In this document: piece by piece, positions 43,246-49,574 of the stretch | Numbering within the stretch: the first letter of the stretch is position 1 | Layout: each line of letters opens with the position of its first letter | Source: a virus | DNA length: 64,000 bases | Strand: one strand, 5' to 3' | Virus record (IMG/VR): IMGVR_UViG_3300035661_000044 | Span: 1-64,000 of that record | Notes under the pieces: generated by a model | Told to the model about the DNA's origin: nothing | The model's database searches: none | What the model saw: the letters and a program-made list of their open reading frames with translations, nothing else | Translations under genes and position numbers: made by a program

Positions 43246-43656
43246 ATGAAGTTGTTGATCCGGCTGTTCACGATGTATCTTGACTTCCTCCTTAAGAATT
43301 CAATGGAGGTAGTTAAGATGGAGGTAGTGGGCGGTAGCTTTGACATCGATTCCGTTCAGGATGGTGTCAGGCTCTCTGTTTCTGCAAAGCTTACCCAGGA
43401 AGGTATGCTTTTGCAGTATGTGTTGGGTTTTAAGGAAAGATACCTAGTAACGACACGTTTGGCAGGTAATAGTGGATATGGACATAAGTCAATGGTGGCA
43501 AGGAAGCCACATGAGAAGAGAAAGATCCGTCTGGAGAGTCGGCTCCTCCAGACGGAGGATGAGGTCGTTCGGTTCCTCCAGCCAGGGGGAACCGATGAGG
43601 TTTCCGTTGAGGATGCTATGAAGATTCATAGCATCCTTATCTGGCTGGATGAGTAG
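43246..43656 (+). CDS. Cassette protein, family C copy 1
   Basis: This is a 136-aa protein. N-terminal helix (MKLLIRLFTMYLDFLL), a beta-rich middle (MLLQYVLGFKERYLVTTRLAG) and a strongly conserved end KIRLES-x-LLQTEDEVVRFLQPGGTDEVSVEDAMKIHSI. The near-identical C-terminus in 45412-45837 marks a recent duplication with diverged middles. No catalytic motif was recognised. It follows minigene element 1. Confidence 0.75.
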   Translation: MKLLIRLFTMYLDFLLKNSMEVVKMEVVGGSFDIDSVQDGVRLSVSAKLTQEGMLLQYVLGFKERYLVTTRLAGNSGYGHKSMVARKPHEKRKIRLESRLLQTEDEVVRFLQPGGTDEVSVEDAMKIHSILIWLDE

Positions 43657-43673
43657 TTTCGACCAGCCAGCTT

Positions 43674-43740
43674 GAGAGGGAGGGGCTAACGCCCCTCCTT
43701 CTTGGGCTGAGCACTCTGGGGACATGAGCCCCTGTGCTTG
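43674..43740 (+). promoter_or_regulatory. UAAC hairpin + leader hairpin (variant stem)
   Basis: UAAC hairpin with 5' arm GAGAGGGAGGGGC (43674-43703). The leader is CTGAGCAC...GTGCTTG with inner GGGG/CCCC (43707-43740). Both strands of the stem changed together relative to other copies while the loop stays ACATGAG. Confidence 0.8.
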
Positions 43741-43753
43741 AAAGGAGACAGCG

Positions 43754-44173
43754 ATGCTATATGCTATCGCTGAGGCGTACCGAAGCATCTTCGGTGCGCC
43801 CGTCCACGAGACAATCGTGGACGGTATCCTCCACCAGGCTTTTCTGGTGGGGGATGGTGTGGTGGAGCTTTCGTTCCACCATACCATGGACAAGATGATG
43901 ATGTCTATGGTCTTGTCCATTGTTCCGGCCTCGGTCGAGGTCGGATATGATGTTATCCTCAAGGACAACATCGTGACTTTCCGTCTTGCCCTTTCCAAGG
44001 GCGAGCTTGACTCTGAGGAAGTTGCGCTTAGCGCGCAGCTTCCTTGTGGGGTGCACCCCATCAAGGTGTTCCTTCCTGGGAAGGAGGGACCTGTTCCCTC
44101 CTTCCTCAACCTCAGTGAGGAGCAGCACATGCTCCTCAAGGAGTGGACTAAGAAGTTGATGGGGAGCATGTAG
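43754..44173 (+). CDS. Cassette protein, single-copy type D
   Basis: This is a 139-aa protein (MLYAIAEAYRSIFGAPVH...) with hydrophobic beta strands (VVELSFHH; MVLSIVPASVEVGYDVIL) and a helical C-terminus (EEQHMLLKEWTKKLMGSM). No paralog was seen in the window. The coding DNA is almost a chain of hairpins, for example 43774-43800 (12 bp), 43801-43823 (8 bp), 43831-43850 (7 bp) and 43886-43920 (10 bp). The function is unknown. Confidence 0.7.
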   Translation: MLYAIAEAYRSIFGAPVHETIVDGILHQAFLVGDGVVELSFHHTMDKMMMSMVLSIVPASVEVGYDVILKDNIVTFRLALSKGELDSEEVALSAQLPCGVHPIKVFLPGKEGPVPSFLNLSEEQHMLLKEWTKKLMGSM

Positions 44174-44179
44174 TGGTTT

Positions 44180-44306
44180 TGTATTACCGGGAAATGAGCT
44201 CACATCCCGGTAATACAGACGTAGCTAACTACTAGACTAAGGAGGAGGGGCTAACGCCCCTCCTTCTTGGTCTGAGTGCTTAGGGGACATGAGCCCCTGC
44301 ACTTGG
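44180..44306 (+). promoter_or_regulatory. TACCGGGA hairpin, UAAC hairpin and leader hairpin
   Basis: TGTATTACCGGGA/TCCCGGTAATACA, 13 bp (44180-44217), then the UAAC hairpin (44239-44268) and leader 44272-44306 (loop ACATGAG, ending GCACTTGG). ATG 44319 follows AAGGAGAAGG. Confidence 0.78.
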
Positions 44307-44318
44307 AAGGAGAAGGAA

Positions 44319-44639
44319 ATGGAGTTGAATATCGAGCAGATGATGTACAATCTGATTGCGGCCCTGCTTCCCGGAAACATTTCCGGGATCGATCGGACGC
44401 TCCAGATCAATGTCAAGACCATTGATTTGGCGCTCGGAGAGTTCGGTCTCGAGGGGATGCTTACTCTGGAAATCGTTGAGAATGACAACAAGCTCGTTAA
44501 GGTTGTTATTCGATACGAGGAGGGTGAGTACACTCTTGGCATCCGGACCAAGGAGATGCATACGATCCGGAAGTTCCGGGATATCTCGGTGATCCCCTGG
44601 AACACCATCACGGATGAGATCGAGGAGGCTATCAAGTAG
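44319..44639 (+). CDS. Small cassette protein, family A copy 3
   Basis: This is a 106-aa protein: N-terminal helix (MELNIEQMMYNLIAALLPG), a beta-rich centre and C-terminal KEMHTIRKFRDISVIPWNTITDEIEEAIK. The similarity to copy 2 (41811) is clearest in the last 35 residues. The stop is in a 13-bp hairpin (TCGAGGAGGCTA/TAGCCTTCTCGA) that contains a G.T pair, matching the stop hairpin of copy 1. The function is unknown. Confidence 0.75.
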   Translation: MELNIEQMMYNLIAALLPGNISGIDRTLQINVKTIDLALGEFGLEGMLTLEIVENDNKLVKVVIRYEEGEYTLGIRTKEMHTIRKFRDISVIPWNTITDEIEEAIK

Positions 44640-44653
44640 CCTTCTCGACCCCT

Positions 44654-44712
44654 AAGGAGGAGGGGCTAACGCCCCTCCTTCTTGGGCTGAGCCAGAAGAA
44701 TGTATCTCTGGC
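44654..44712 (+). promoter_or_regulatory. UAAC hairpin + type-2 leader hairpin
   Basis: UAAC hairpin 44654-44683, then GCCAGA/TCTGGC, loop AGAATGTATC (44691-44712). RBS GAGAGGAGGTG follows. Confidence 0.72.
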
Positions 44713-44731
44713 TGGAGAGGAGGTGAATAAG

Positions 44732-44890
44732 ATGGATGTTCTCGCTGCTCTTCTGTCAGTCGTGGTTTTCGTAGCAGTAATGCTACGAGTACTCGGCTGT
44801 GCTCAGGAGGAGCATAAGCGGGTGATTACCAGCTCCTTCATCGAGGTTTGCAAGGCGATGAGGGAGGCGGAGGAGGCGGAGGAGAAATAA
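44732..44890 (+). CDS. Tiny membrane protein (52 aa)
   Basis: MDVLAALLSVVVFVAVMLRV is one clear membrane segment, followed by a charged helix (QEEHKRVITSSFIEVCKAMREAEEAEEK). It resembles 42270-42407 in architecture (membrane segment, EE-x-x-R, SF-x-E, acidic end), so the two are probable paralogs. The stop TAA lies in the loop of GAGGAGA/TCTCCTC. A role at the cell membrane is inferred. Confidence 0.72.
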   Translation: MDVLAALLSVVVFVAVMLRVLGCAQEEHKRVITSSFIEVCKAMREAEEAEEK

Positions 44891-44903
44891 TCTCCTCTAG
44901 CCT

Positions 44904-44962
44904 GAGGAGGAGGGGCTAACGCCCCTCCTTCTTGGGCTGAGCCAGAAGAATGTACCTCTGGC
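44904..44962 (+). promoter_or_regulatory. UAAC hairpin + type-2 leader hairpin
   Basis: UAAC hairpin 44904-44933; GCCAGA/TCTGGC, loop AGAATGTACC (44941-44962). Confidence 0.72.
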
Positions 44963-44981
44963 TGGAGAGGAGGTGAATAAG

Positions 44982-45137
44982 ATGACCGTCAAGATTTTCG
45001 ATGGCTTTAATGCCGTGGTCGATGATGATGGCACCATCATCGGGTTCTATACGGACCCGGGTGTTCTCATCGACCTTTGCCTTGACGAGGCTAATAATAT
45101 TATTGGCTTCGTCAAGGCCAAGGAGGAGGAGAAGTAA
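44982..45137 (+). CDS. Tiny soluble protein (51 aa) with KEEEK tail
   Basis: MTVKIFDGFNAVVDDDGTIIG... is beta-rich and acidic, with no membrane segment, and ends GFVKAKEEEK. It shares its leader and C-terminal tail codons, but not its body, with 42270-42407. This suggests exchange of gene bodies between conserved regulatory ends. The stop TAA is in a GUAA tetraloop, as in that gene. Confidence 0.68.
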   Translation: MTVKIFDGFNAVVDDDGTIIGFYTDPGVLIDLCLDEANNIIGFVKAKEEEK

Positions 45138-45154
45138 TTCTCCTCCTCCAGCCT

Positions 45155-45222
45155 GAGGAGGAGGGGCTAACGCCCCTCCTTCTTGGGCTGAGTGTTTAGA
45201 GGACACGAGCCTCTGCACTCAG
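45155..45222 (+). promoter_or_regulatory. UAAC hairpin + leader hairpin (loop ACACGAG)
   Basis: UAAC hairpin 45155-45184, leader 45188-45222, loop ACACGAG, leading into minigene element 2. Confidence 0.75.
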
Positions 45223-45359
45223 AAAGGCAGTGCAATGACTTGACTGCCTTGGATTGCTAGTTGCCAAGCTAGTTAATGCTAAGGGGCTAGTATTAACTAG
45301 CTTGAGTGCAGCCCTAGTACTAACGTGTGGCTGCAATAGGGCTAACGCCCTTCCTTTTT
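45223..45359 (+). promoter_or_regulatory. Met-Thr minigene element, copy 2
   Basis: ATGACTTGA at 45235-45243 after AAAGG. AGCTAGTTAATGCT/AGTATTAACTAGCT stem, then GCAGCC/GGCTGC, then short UAAC hairpin with T-run (45337-45359). It shares the order of copy 1 with compensatory differences. Confidence 0.7.
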
Positions 45360-45362
45360 ATA

Positions 45363-45397
45363 CTGAGTGCTTAGAGGACATGAGCCTCTGCACTCAG
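45363..45397 (+). promoter_or_regulatory. Leader hairpin before family C copy 2
   Basis: CTGAGTGC/GCACTCAG, inner AGAGG/CCTCT, loop ACATGAG. Confidence 0.78.
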
Positions 45398-45411
45398 AAA
45401 GGAAGAAGAAG

Positions 45412-45837
45412 ATGAAGCTGTTGGTCCGGCTGTTCGTGATGTACTTGGATTTTCTCCGCAGCGGCTTCGCGGAGGTTACCAAGCTTGAAGCTGGTGAGGA
45501 GGGCTTCAAGCTCGAGGCGGTGGATGCTTACGGAGGGATTGTTCTTACGACCTCTTTTGAGGTCGTTCCGACAGGGGTTGTCCTTCAGTATGTTCTTCTT
45601 TACGAATCGCGCAACTATCTCATAACAACGCGATTCGTTGGGAATGACGGATGGTCGTTCAAGTCAATGACGGCAACAAAGTCAAATCCGTCTGAGACTA
45701 GAAAGATCCGTCTAGAGACTCGCACCCTCCAGACGGAGGATGAGGTCGTTCGGTTCCTTCAACCAGAAGGGACCGATGAGGTTTCTGTCGAGGATGCTAT
45801 GAAGATTCATAGCATTCTCGCGTGGCTGGTCGAGTAG
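45412..45837 (+). CDS. Cassette protein, family C copy 2
   Basis: The protein has 141 aa. It matches 43246-43656 at the N-terminus (MKLLVRLFVMYLDFL) and over the last 50 residues (TLQTEDEVVRFLQPEGTDEVSVEDAMKIHSI), while the middle is diverged. The stop hairpin has grown from 8 to 11 bp (TGGCTGGTCGA/TCGACCAGCCA, 45833-45860) by paired changes. The function is unknown. Confidence 0.75.
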   Translation: MKLLVRLFVMYLDFLRSGFAEVTKLEAGEEGFKLEAVDAYGGIVLTTSFEVVPTGVVLQYVLLYESRNYLITTRFVGNDGWSFKSMTATKSNPSETRKIRLETRTLQTEDEVVRFLQPEGTDEVSVEDAMKIHSILAWLVE

Positions 45838-45854
45838 TTTCGACCAGCCAGCCT

Positions 45855-45922
45855 AAGGAGGAGGGGCTAACGCCCCTCCTTCTTGGGCTGAGTGTTTAGA
45901 GGACATGAGCCTCTGCACTCAG
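45855..45922 (+). promoter_or_regulatory. UAAC hairpin + leader hairpin
   Basis: UAAC hairpin 45855-45884 and leader 45888-45922 (AGAGG/CCTCT, loop ACATGAG). Confidence 0.78.
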
Positions 45923-45935
45923 AAAGGGGAGGCAT

Positions 45936-46388
45936 ATGACGCCTCGCGAGAAGTACCTCGCGGGGTTCCAGGTCCTCTTTGGACCTGGAATTCCACGGGG
46001 TGTCACCCCCGAGGTCCGCATTGCCGTTGGTAAGCGGACCAGCACGATGGTGCGATGCACCATCGGGACCCCCATTGTGGGGGTCATCGTCCGCGAGGGC
46101 TGGATGGTCGCAAAGATCCAGCCTGAGGAGAAGTATGTCTGGCTCGCTCCTAATGAGAGCGAGCCAAGCGTTGGTTCTCTCACTCAGCTCCTTCAGGGGT
46201 TCCTGAAGGACAAGGGGTGCGTGTTCGATCTCCTTCTTGAGTTCAAGAAGGAGATCGAGGAGTCCAAGGAGGATGTCACCTTCCTTGACTTGATGTACAA
46301 GCAGCTCGAGATGGTTGGTGATACCATCTCGAGCACGTACTCCACTATGCTGGAGTACGTTACCAACATCCCCAAGATTTTCTCGTAG
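45936..46388 (+). CDS. Cassette protein, family B copy 2
   Basis: This is a 150-aa protein, closely related to 42505-42972 (LAGFQVLFGPGIPRGVTPEV; YVWLAPNESEPSVGSL; end YVTNIPKIFS). Some coding hairpins are shared (46141-46165 equals 42710-42734 with a new loop). Others are unique, such as CGATGGTGC/GCACCATCG, suggesting selection for pairing itself. Stop hairpin TACCAACATCCCC/GGGGATGTTGGTA is conserved. The function is unknown. Confidence 0.78.
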   Translation: MTPREKYLAGFQVLFGPGIPRGVTPEVRIAVGKRTSTMVRCTIGTPIVGVIVREGWMVAKIQPEEKYVWLAPNESEPSVGSLTQLLQGFLKDKGCVFDLLLEFKKEIEESKEDVTFLDLMYKQLEMVGDTISSTYSTMLEYVTNIPKIFS

Positions 46389-46404
46389 GGGATGTTGGTA
46401 GCCT

Positions 46405-46507
46405 GAGGAGGAGGGGCTAACGCCCCTCCTTCTTGGGCTGAGGAGATATTAGTATCTCCTCTTATTACTTTGGTATTACCGGGAATGTGAGACACTCTCC
46501 GGTAATA
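46405..46507 (+). promoter_or_regulatory. UAAC hairpin, GAGGAGATA hairpin, TACCGGGA hairpin
   Basis: UAAC hairpin 46405-46434, then GAGGAGATA/TATCTCCTC, then TATTACCGG/CCGGTAATA (46474-46507). Here the TACCGG hairpin replaces the ACAYGAG leader in front of minigene element 3. Confidence 0.72.
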
Positions 46508-46648
46508 AGAAAGGAGTGGTAGAATGACTTGACTACCTAGTGACATCCGTAGCTAGGCTAGTTAATGCTAGGGGGCTAGTATTAACTAGCCAGAATGCAG
46601 CCCTAGTATTAACGTGTGGCTGCAATAGGGCTAACGCCCTTCCTTTTT
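46508..46648 (+). promoter_or_regulatory. Met-Thr minigene element, copy 3
   Basis: AAAGGAG RBS, ATGACTTGA at 46524-46532 enclosed by GGTAG/CTACC, covarying with GGCAGT/ACTGCC in copy 1. GCTAGTTAATGCTAG pairs with CTAGTATTAACTAGC and, alternatively, GTTAATGCTAGGG can pair with downstream CCCTAGTATTAAC (13 bp with one wobble). Short UAAC hairpin 46627-46648. Confidence 0.72.
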
Positions 46649-46651
46649 ATA

Positions 46652-46686
46652 CTGAGTGTTTAGAGGACATGAGCCTCTGCACTCAG
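46652..46686 (+). promoter_or_regulatory. Leader hairpin before family A copy 4
   Basis: CTGAGTG/CACTCAG, AGAGG/CCTCT, loop ACATGAG; RBS AGAAAGGCAGGAGAAG. Confidence 0.78.
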
Positions 46687-46700
46687 AAAGGCAGGAGAAG

Positions 46701-47069
46701 ATGAAGTTTGACGTTGTGGAAATGCTGGCATGGTTTGCCAGCATGTTGGGCGTATCCGCTGATACGTCCAACATCGAGACCGGGATCTCTTCTCGGTCTA
46801 AGTATGCCTCCATCGATAAGACTATCGATGGGATTGCCTTCTCAATGAAGGCATCAGTGGCTCTGGACGGAGAGTGGTGTATTCTCGGCATGGTGGCCGA
46901 GAACAAGGAGGGTAGCTGTGCTACCCTCTCGGTCTGTGTCGACCGTGACGTTACGGTCGGGATGGAGGATGGCAATGGTGTTTACACCGTTGCCATCTAC
47001 GAGTCGGCTGCTGATGTTCCGTGGGAGGATATCAGCGACAAGGCTAACAAGGTCATCTCTAGCCTGTAG
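46701..47069 (+). CDS. Small cassette protein, family A copy 4
   Basis: This is a 122-aa protein. It shares MxFDVVEMLAWFA with the next gene and the family end SAADVPWEDISDKANKVI. The central region has beta strands (EWCILGMVAENKEGSCATLSV). The pair 46701/47167 is a local tandem duplication with diverged middles. The stop lies in CTCTA/TAGAG. No catalytic motif was recognised. Confidence 0.75.
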   Translation: MKFDVVEMLAWFASMLGVSADTSNIETGISSRSKYASIDKTIDGIAFSMKASVALDGEWCILGMVAENKEGSCATLSVCVDRDVTVGMEDGNGVYTVAIYESAADVPWEDISDKANKVISSL

Positions 47070-47084
47070 AGGTGGCTTTGGCCT

Positions 47085-47152
47085 GAGGAGGAGGGGCTAA
47101 CGCCCCTCCTTCTTAGGCTGAGTGTTTAGAGGACATGAGCCTCTGCACTCAG
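47085..47152 (+). promoter_or_regulatory. UAAC hairpin + leader hairpin
   Basis: UAAC hairpin 47085-47114 and leader 47118-47152, loop ACATGAG. Confidence 0.78.
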
Positions 47153-47166
47153 AAAGGCAGGAGAAG

Positions 47167-47550
47167 ATGATGTTTGATGTTGTGGAGATGCTGGCATGGT
47201 TTGCTGGCATTCTCCTGCCTGACGCGTACTACCGCGCGTCAGGCGTGGCAACCGGTAAGTCTGATGATTCTTGCTACGCTGAGACTGGTTATCTCAGCAG
47301 CAAGAATAGCGGACTTGCGATCGGTGTGAAGTGCACCTCCTCGTTCGACAATAGCTGGTGGATTCTCGGCTTGGTAGCCGAGAATCTGGATGGGGAGTTC
47401 TTCACGCTGTCCCTGTCATTTGACAGGGGGACTGTCACGTACTCGGTGGAGGATAAGGGGCTTTATTCCTCCTATGAGTATGACAACATCACTGATGTTC
47501 AGTGGGATGTTGTCATTAATGAGACCATTAAGGCCCTCTCTAGGATGTAG
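47167..47550 (+). CDS. Small cassette protein, family A copy 5
   Basis: This is a 127-aa protein: MMFDVVEMLAWFAGILLPD, then beta-rich SWWILGLVAENLDGEFFTLSLSF and C-terminal ITDVQWDVVINETIKALS. The WILGLVAEN segment matches CILGMVAEN of copy 4. The stop is inside an AGGCCCTCTCTA/TAGAGAGGGCCT hairpin (12 bp). The function is unknown. Confidence 0.75.
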   Translation: MMFDVVEMLAWFAGILLPDAYYRASGVATGKSDDSCYAETGYLSSKNSGLAIGVKCTSSFDNSWWILGLVAENLDGEFFTLSLSFDRGTVTYSVEDKGLYSSYEYDNITDVQWDVVINETIKALSRM

Positions 47551-47565
47551 AGAGGGCCTGAGCCT

Positions 47566-47633
47566 GAGGAGGAGGGGCTAACGCCCCTCCTTCTTGGGCT
47601 GAGTGTTTAGAGGACATGAGCCTCTGCACTCAA
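47566..47633 (+). promoter_or_regulatory. UAAC hairpin + leader hairpin
   Basis: UAAC hairpin 47566-47595; leader 47599-47633, loop ACATGAG, shortened 3' arm (CACTCAAGG). It precedes minigene element 4. Confidence 0.75.
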
Positions 47634-47770
47634 GGAGGCAGTGCAATGACTTGACTGCCTTGGATTGCTAGTTGTTAAGCTAGTTAATACTTTAGGGGCA
47701 GTATTAACTAGCTAGAATGCGGTTCTAGTGTTAAAGTGTGGCTGCAATAGGGCTAACGCCCTTCCTTTTT
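47634..47770 (+). promoter_or_regulatory. Met-Thr minigene element, copy 4
   Basis: AGGAGG RBS, ATGACTTGA at 47646-47654 in GGCAGT/ACTGCC. GCTAGTTAATACT/AGTATTAACTAGC is fully Watson-Crick here, where copies 1-3 have a G.T pair. Short UAAC hairpin with T-run (47748-47770). Confidence 0.72.
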
Positions 47771-47773
47771 ATA

Positions 47774-47807
47774 CTGAGCATTCTGGGGACATGAGCCCCT
47801 GTGCTTG
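47774..47807 (+). promoter_or_regulatory. Leader hairpin (CTGAGCA variant)
   Basis: CTGAGCA...TGTGCTTG, inner GGGG/CCCC, loop ACATGAG; same variant as at 43707. Confidence 0.75.
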
Positions 47808-47820
47808 AAAGGGGAGGCAT

Positions 47821-48213
47821 ATGACGCCTCGCGAGAAGTATCTTGCGGGATTCTGGGCGTTGTTTGAGCCCGTAATTCCCGCAGCCCTCCGGACGGTAGT
47901 CCGGAGGACCGTCCGGCTTAGTAAAAGCCGTCAAACGTTTGAGACTGCTCTCGTAGTAGTCTCAATCGAAGTCGGTGGGCGAACCCTTAGGATGGTTCGA
48001 CAGCCGATCAAGGACTCCCAAACGGGAGTCCTTGCGAGCAGTGGCTGGAAGATCGCTTGGGTTTTCCAGCCAGATCCAGAGAATGGAACGTATGTTCCAT
48101 TTCCCGAGGGCCGGTGCGTTTGGCTGGCCCCGGGATCCGACCAGCCCAAGATCGGGTTGGTCGGGGACCTTCTCCGGGAGGCGTACGGACTCCCGGAGAG
48201 GATCAACCGGTAG
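47821..48213 (+). CDS. Cassette protein, family B copy 3 (diverged)
   Basis: This is a 130-aa protein. The first residues MTPREKYLAGFWALF match copy 2, and CVWLAPGSDQPKIGLVGDLL matches the conserved core of the family. The helical C-terminal third of copies 1 and 2 is missing. The segment after residue 20 (RTVVRRTVRLSKSR) is new. Its coding hairpins (for example CTCCGGGAG/CTCCCGGAG near 48173-48198) are unrelated to those in copies 1 and 2. Confidence 0.72.
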   Translation: MTPREKYLAGFWALFEPVIPAALRTVVRRTVRLSKSRQTFETALVVVSIEVGGRTLRMVRQPIKDSQTGVLASSGWKIAWVFQPDPENGTYVPFPEGRCVWLAPGSDQPKIGLVGDLLREAYGLPERINR

Positions 48214-48217
48214 CTTT

Positions 48218-48337
48218 GTATAAGGAGGAGAAGGCTAGTATTTTCTCCTCCTTATACTACGACTGGTGATTTTTTTACCGGGAGGTGTGTTCCGTCAGCT
48301 TATGCGTAAGTATAGGCTCGGATCACATCTCCCGGTA
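48218..48337 (+). promoter_or_regulatory. 15-bp hairpin and TACCGGGAG hairpin
   Basis: GTATAAGGAGGAGAA/TTCTCCTCCTTATAC (48218-48257) takes the place of the UAAC hairpin. TACCGGGAG/CTCCCGGTA (48276-48337) precedes the RBS of minigene element 5. Confidence 0.75.
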
Positions 48338-48479
48338 GAAAGGCAAAAGTAAAAATGACCTGACTACCTATTGGTAGCTGGCGCTAGATTAGTTAATACT
48401 TTAGGGGTAGTATTAACTATCTAGTGTATAGCTCTAATATTAAGGTGTGGCTGCAATAGGGCTAACGCCCTTCCTTTTT
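48338..48479 (+). promoter_or_regulatory. Met-Thr minigene element, copy 5
   Basis: ATGACCTGA at 48355-48363: the only substitution in the minigene among five copies, and it is synonymous (Thr). TTAGTTAATACT/AGTATTAACTA stem follows. The flanking GGTAG/CTACC pairing is rearranged here (CTACC-tatt-GGTAG). Short UAAC hairpin 48457-48479. Confidence 0.68.
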
Positions 48480-48482
48480 ATA

Positions 48483-48517
48483 TTGAGTGCTTAGAGGACA
48501 TGAGCCTCTGCACTCAG
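48483..48517 (+). promoter_or_regulatory. Leader hairpin before 48531 gene
   Basis: TTGAGTGC/GCACTCAG (one U.G pair), inner AGAGG/CCTCT, loop ACATGAG. Confidence 0.75.
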
Positions 48518-48530
48518 AAAGGAGATGTAG

Positions 48531-48935
48531 ATGATTGCGGGTGTCTTGGTCGGGCTCATCGAGCAGCTGCTGCTCGGTGACTTCAGCATCTTAGGGCGGT
48601 ATGTGCTTGGTAACCCTAAGATGCACGAGTGCTGTCACAAGACATTGGTTGTTGATGGTGCCGCTGTGTTGGTCACCGTTGCCGTGTCCGGTTTTGGTCA
48701 CGGTATCGTGACCGTCTCCTCTAGCTCCTCTAGCGGTACCTATGGTGCTCGGTCTGTGGAGGTAGTGGGCATCATGGGACTCCCGGATCATACCTGGGCC
48801 GTCAACGGGCATACCGTTGATGGTGGGAGGCTGATCTCAGTGGAGGAGGTCGTTGGAAAGGTTGGTGTTGGTGGAAGCTTCGCGTGGAAGGGCGTATGCA
48901 AGGAGGTGGTGGACCTCTACCTTAAGTTGAGGTAG
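48531..48935 (+). CDS. Cassette protein, possible divergent family A member
   Basis: This is a 134-aa protein with N-terminal hydrophobic helix (MIAGVLVGLIEQLLLG), Val/Ser-rich beta middle (VTVAVSGFGHGIVTVSSSSSSG) and end GGSFAWKGVCKEVVDLYLKL, which echoes S-x-P-W-x-x-h-x-x-E of family A. The motif match is weak. The stop is inside GGACCTCTACC/GGTAGAGGTCC (48911-48941). The function is unknown. Confidence 0.68.
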   Translation: MIAGVLVGLIEQLLLGDFSILGRYVLGNPKMHECCHKTLVVDGAAVLVTVAVSGFGHGIVTVSSSSSSGTYGARSVEVVGIMGLPDHTWAVNGHTVDGGRLISVEEVVGKVGVGGSFAWKGVCKEVVDLYLKLR

Positions 48936-48945
48936 AGGTCCAGCC

Positions 48946-49054
48946 TGAGGAGGAGGGGCTAATGCCCCTCCTTCTTGGGCTGTCTGAGGGCTAAAAGTTT
49001 GTTACTACTCTCTGACAAATGTCTACATGTTTAGGGGCTAACGCCCCTCTTTTT
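48946..49054 (+). terminator. Last UAAC-type hairpins
   Basis: 13-bp hairpin with loop TAAT (48946-48975, a single loop change) and AGGGGC-TAAC-GCCCCT followed by CTTTTT (49033-49054). The second looks like a true intrinsic terminator. Confidence 0.7.
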
Positions 49055-49093
49055 AGTGCTGGGGTATAGTACTATACCCTAGGAGGATGTTAC

Positions 49094-49219
49094 ATGGTAC
49101 GTCCAGATGGCATCCGATTCGGGGCCTTCGGCCCCTGTTGCTATGCCGGGCATACCATGACGGCAATCTTCTTTACTACAAAGACTACCGGTAGGGTGCA
49201 ATCCTGCCTGTACTTTTAG
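49094..49219 (+). CDS. Short ORF (41 aa) with AGGAGG RBS
   Basis: MVRPDGIRFGAFGPCCYAGH... starts at ATG 49094, 7 nt after AGGAGG. It contains a CC pair and a GGGGCC/GGCCCC hairpin in its coding DNA. There is no similarity to neighbours. It could equally be a leader peptide or a spurious frame. Confidence 0.4.
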   Translation: MVRPDGIRFGAFGPCCYAGHTMTAIFFTTKTTGRVQSCLYF

Positions 49220-49568
49220 TAATAGCCTATACTCAAGTAAACAGTACCGGGAAGTGTGCACACTCTCCGGTATATCAGTCATAGCTACGCTATGGTATCA
49301 GTAGCAGCTACACTAGAGCTTTAGCCGGTAGGTTTCAGTCGCAGCTAGGCTATGATCTTTTGGTGAAAGTGGCCACCATAGGGCAAAAAGTGCCACATTT
49401 TTGGGCCGAAAATGGACAAAAATGGGCCAAAACATGGATGGGTACTTTTGGGGCTATGGGAGCCACTTATCCAATAGCCTATAGCTACTTTACCTGGGTA
49501 AACAATACTCACCCTGCGGTAAGGGTGTTTACATATAGTGCACAGTTGGTAGACTACCAGAGAGGAGG
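49220..49568. other. Mostly non-coding 350-bp stretch
   Basis: It holds a TACCGG/CCGGTA hairpin enclosing AGTGTGCACACT (49245-49272). A 73-codon frame from a TTG at 49360 lacks a convincing RBS. A run of repeated ATGGG/AAATGG words (49400-49440) is unexplained. Confidence 0.4.
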
Positions 49569-49574
49569 ATGGAT

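Noticed and set aside
41730-48975. Regularly spaced repeats that could suggest a CRISPR array
   Set aside because: Intervals of 100-500 bp contain genes with RBS and paralogous products; repeats are hairpins with covariation, not identical direct repeats with short spacers.
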